This document shows, piece by piece, positions 61,919 to 64,000 of a stretch of DNA of 64,000 nucleotides. The notes under the pieces were generated by a model. The model was given only the letters and a program-made list of their open reading frames with translations. It was not told the origin of the DNA and did not search any database. The stretch covers positions 1 to 64,000 of the forward strand of contig NZ_LQQP01000001.1 in assembly GCF_001619615.1 (NCBI RefSeq), in the 5' to 3' direction. Position 1 is the first letter of the stretch, and the number at the start of each line of letters is the position of its first letter. Source of the DNA: Microbacterium sp. T32 (GTDB taxonomy: Bacteria > Actinomycetota > Actinomycetes > Actinomycetales > Microbacteriaceae). The position numbers were made by a program, and so were the translations under genes.

Positions 61919-63153
61919 TTGCCGCTGGCCTGCTCCAGCGCGGCCTGGGCCGTCTGACCGCCGACCGTCGCGGCCTGGATGGCGTCGACGTACTGCTGCT
62001 GCAGGGTGTTCCACTCGGTGCCGAGCTGCGCGGAGTTGTAGGCGCCGTCGACGGCATCCACGAACGGAGCGGCGGAAGGGACCTTCTGGACGAAGGCGTC
62101 CTGCGCCGTCTTCAGCGCGGGGATGTACCCGCCCTGCACGGCGGTGTCGATCTGGTTCTCCTCCGAGGCGCGGCACTTGATCAGGGCGGCCGCGGCCGCC
62201 TCCTTCTTGGCATCCGAGTTCGCCGCGGCGCCGTAGACGTAGCCGAGCAGGTTCACCTTCGAAGACTCACCGGCCTTGGCGGTGGGGAAGGGGAACGTGC
62301 CCCACTCGAACGGGATCGAGGTGTCGACGAGGTTCCACGGACCCGACACGGTCAGCGCGGCCTTCTGCGAGGTCCACTGGTCGATCGAGTCCCAGCCCCA
62401 GTTGACGAACTCGGACGACAGCGAGCCGTTCGCCACGAGGTTCTTGTAGAGGTCGACCGCGGCGACGGATCCGGCACCGGTCGGGTCGGCGGGGTCGCCG
62501 CCGGCCGAGAGGAGGAACGGCAGGAAGTAGACCGGGGTCGAGCCGTCACCGGCGATACCCGGGAGGACGATGCCCTTCTGGTCGGCGGTGGTGAGGGAGC
62601 CGGCGAGCTTGACGAGGTCGTCGAAGGTCTTCGGTGCGGTCTCGGACACACCGGCGGCGGCGAACGCGGCCTTGTTGTAGAAGATCGCGTAGTCCTCGAC
62701 CTGCACGGGGAGGCCGTAGAGGGTGTTCTGGTAGGTGCCGAGACCGGCCACGCTGTCGGCGAGGCCGTCGGTCGTGATGTCGTACTGACCGAGGTCGGCG
62801 AGCACGCCCTGCGACGCGAGCTGGGGCAGCTGCGTGTCGGTGGAGAGCAGCGCGACGTCGGGGAGCGACTTGGCGCCGGCGGCCTGGAGGAGCTTGGTGG
62901 TGTAGTCGCCGGACTGGGTCTCGACGTCCACGGTGATGCCGAGGTCGGCCGCGCACGACTCGAAGTACTGCTTCTGCAGGCCCTGGTAGGGCTCGAAGTC
63001 GATGCTGTTCCACACCGTGAGCTTCACGCCGTCGAAGCCGTCGGTCTGTGCCGGGGCCGCCTGGCCGCCCGCGCACGCGGTGAGGGCGAGGGCCGCGGTG
63101 AGACCTGCCGCGGGCAGGGCGACGCGACGCAGTCGCTGAGCCGTGGATGCCAT
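61915..63153 (-). CDS. Sugar ABC transporter substrate-binding lipoprotein (SBP_bac_1)
   Basis: A 412-aa exported lipoprotein. The signal peptide ends at a lipobox LTAC with the lipidated Cys near residue 27. The mature protein has the two-lobed family-1 binding fold: VKLTVWNSIDFEP at the start, TDTQLPQLASQGVLADL and NWGWDSIDQWTSQKAALTVSGPWN. The substrate is a sugar or oligosaccharide of unknown identity. It is first of the operon and divergent from the nucleoside hydrolase gene. Confidence 0.94.
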   Translation of the reverse strand: MASTAQRLRRVALPAAGLTAALALTACAGGQAAPAQTDGFDGVKLTVWNSIDFEPYQGLQKQYFESCAADLGITVDVETQSGDYTTKLLQAAGAKSLPDVALLSTDTQLPQLASQGVLADLGQYDITTDGLADSVAGLGTYQNTLYGLPVQVEDYAIFYNKAAFAAAGVSETAPKTFDDLVKLAGSLTTADQKGIVLPGIAGDGSTPVYFLPFLLSAGGDPADPTGAGSVAAVDLYKNLVANGSLSSEFVNWGWDSIDQWTSQKAALTVSGPWNLVDTSIPFEWGTFPFPTAKAGESSKVNLLGYVYGAAANSDAKKEAAAAALIKCRASEENQIDTAVQGGYIPALKTAQDAFVQKVPSAAPFVDAVDGAYNSAQLGTEWNTLQQQYVDAIQAATVGGQTAQAALEQASGK

Positions 63154-63273
63154 GTGTGTGTCCGTTCCCGACGACGCCGGAGGCGTCGGTCGACATGTGC
63201 TGGTGGACGCGGGTCGGGGCCGCCCGCGTCACCCTTCACTCTGCGGTCTCGTCGTGACGAACAGGGAACGAAC

Positions 63274-63292
63274 GTGTCACGCGATGTAACAC
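63274..63292. promoter_or_regulatory. Candidate operator in the divergent sugar ABC/nucleoside hydrolase region
   Basis: GTGTCAC (63274-63280) and GTAACAC (63286-63292) form an imperfect inverted repeat, six of seven positions pairing across a 5-bp centre. It lies in the 178-bp region between the start codons of the sugar binding protein and the nucleoside hydrolase. It may bind a LacI/GntR-type repressor controlling both; no such gene is in the window. Confidence 0.45.
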
Positions 63293-63331
63293 CCGGCCGC
63301 GTCGCGGGGGACGAACGGGCAGGGTGAGAGC

Positions 63332-64000
63332 ATGGCATCCCCTTCTCCCGTCCCCTCCGTCCGCCGCGTCCTCGTGGACACCGACACGGGTCTCGACGAC
63401 GCGCACTCCCTGATGTACCTGCTGGCGCAGCCCGACGTGCGGATCGAAGCGATCACCACGATCTACGGCAACACGCCGGTCGTCGACTCGGCGCGCAACG
63501 TCCGGACCGTGCTGAGGCTGGCCGGGCGCGAGGACATCCCGGTGCATCTGGGCGAGGCCGCGCCGATCGAGGGCGAGGCCTCCATCGCCGACTTCGTGCA
63601 CGGCACCGACGGCCTCGGCGACCGCTTCGAGCGCGCGGAGCTGCGCGTCGAGGAGGAGAGCGCGGTGGATGCCATCGTGCGCATCGCCGCGGAGAACCCC
63701 GGGGAGGTCGACCTCCACCCGCTCGGACCGCTCACCAACATCGCACGCGCGCTCGAGCGCGACCCCGACCTGTTCCTGAAGTTCCGTTCGGTCGTCATCA
63801 TGGGCGGTGCGGGACCCTACCCGGCGCCGGGCGGGGCGACGCTGACGGATGCCAACACCGCGAACGACCGTCGCGCGGCCGAGATCGTGTTCGGGGCGCG
63901 CAACGCGGGCAACGTCATCATGGTCGGCGTGAACGTCACGGCCACCGCGATCCTCGACGAACACGTCCTCGCGGTGCTGCGCGGGGTCGGGACGCCCTGG
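63332..64000 (+). CDS. Inosine-uridine preferring nucleoside hydrolase, 3'-truncated by the window edge
   Basis: The first 223 residues of a nucleoside hydrolase; the gene continues beyond the window. The N-terminal calcium-binding motif is VLVDTDTGLDDAHSLMYLLAQ (the DTDxGxDD landmark, given here without extension), followed by ITTIYGNTPV and, further on, HPLGPLTNIARAL and VIMGGAG. It hydrolyses ribonucleosides to base and ribose. It is divergent from the sugar transporter, so a link between imported (ribo)sugars or nucleosides and this enzyme is plausible. Confidence 0.9.
   Translation, partial: MASPSPVPSVRRVLVDTDTGLDDAHSLMYLLAQPDVRIEAITTIYGNTPVVDSARNVRTVLRLAGREDIPVHLGEAAPIEGEASIADFVHGTDGLGDRFERAELRVEEESAVDAIVRIAAENPGEVDLHPLGPLTNIARALERDPDLFLKFRSVVIMGGAGPYPAPGGATLTDANTANDRRAAEIVFGARNAGNVIMVGVNVTATAILDEHVLAVLRGVGTPW

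Overview
The window is very GC-rich DNA with tightly packed genes, many 1-4 bp overlaps (ATGA, GTGA), frequent GTG starts, and a TANNNT hexamer 6-8 nt before many start codons. Together with the protein families present (bS22-type ribosomal protein, archaeal-type AspRS, F420-type LLM enzyme, CUT1 sugar transporter without its own ATPase) this points to a Microbacteriaceae actinobacterium, most likely Microbacterium. This is inferred from sequence features only. Most of the window is chromosomal housekeeping and transport. I see no prophage, integrase, transposase, CRISPR array or rRNA.

Layout. 0-2.4 kb: tRNA-Arg(ACG), serine dehydratase sdaA and a MarR regulator. 2.4-10.5 kb: a four-gene FtsX-type ABC cassette and a histidine phosphatase, flanked by two direct copies of a ~150-bp intergenic element that looks like a duplicated structured small RNA on the minus strand. 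10.5-16 kb: a truncated secreted-protein remnant, an amino-acid permease, a LysE exporter, a monoamine oxidase-like flavoprotein, and a sulfurtransferase/AhpD-like pair divergent from a LysR regulator. 17-28 kb: a co-oriented island with a SfnB/DszC-like acyl-CoA-dehydrogenase homologue, a complete peptide-type ABC importer, two LLM flavin enzymes, a ketopantoate-reductase-like enzyme and a GlcD-like FAD enzyme. It is probably an uptake and oxidation system for an organosulfur or other hetero-organic compound. 28-34 kb: small regulators, acetyltransferases, an AlkA-type glycosylase and a winged-helix regulator without receiver domain. 34-45 kb: SbcCD, an MFS exporter, MTA/SAH nucleosidase, an aldo/keto reductase, NadE and a lipoprotein. 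45-49 kb: a 1182-aa Cas4-like nuclease/RNase H-like/SF1 helicase fusion. 49-60 kb: upp, tadA, proC, a Ktr-type K+ system, a small HTH gene next to bS22, rhodanese/glutaredoxin/Dabb genes, an ABC-ATPase homologue that has lost essentially every catalytic motif, and AspRS. 60-64 kb: a CUT1 sugar ABC operon divergent from a nucleoside hydrolase that runs off the end.

Points most worth following: (1) the duplicated RNA element, with covarying stems that fit the minus strand best; (2) the heptamer GGATGCC/GGCATCC, enriched roughly 15-fold in both orientations; (3) the shared two-block promoter CCGATCG-N19-GTTGGACGC before both the dehydrogenase and the ABC operon of the 17-28 kb island; (4) the pseudo-ATPase at 57.6-58.6 kb; (5) about nineteen candidate leaderless promoters, which also fix many start codons; (6) large imperfect palindromes at gene 3' ends.
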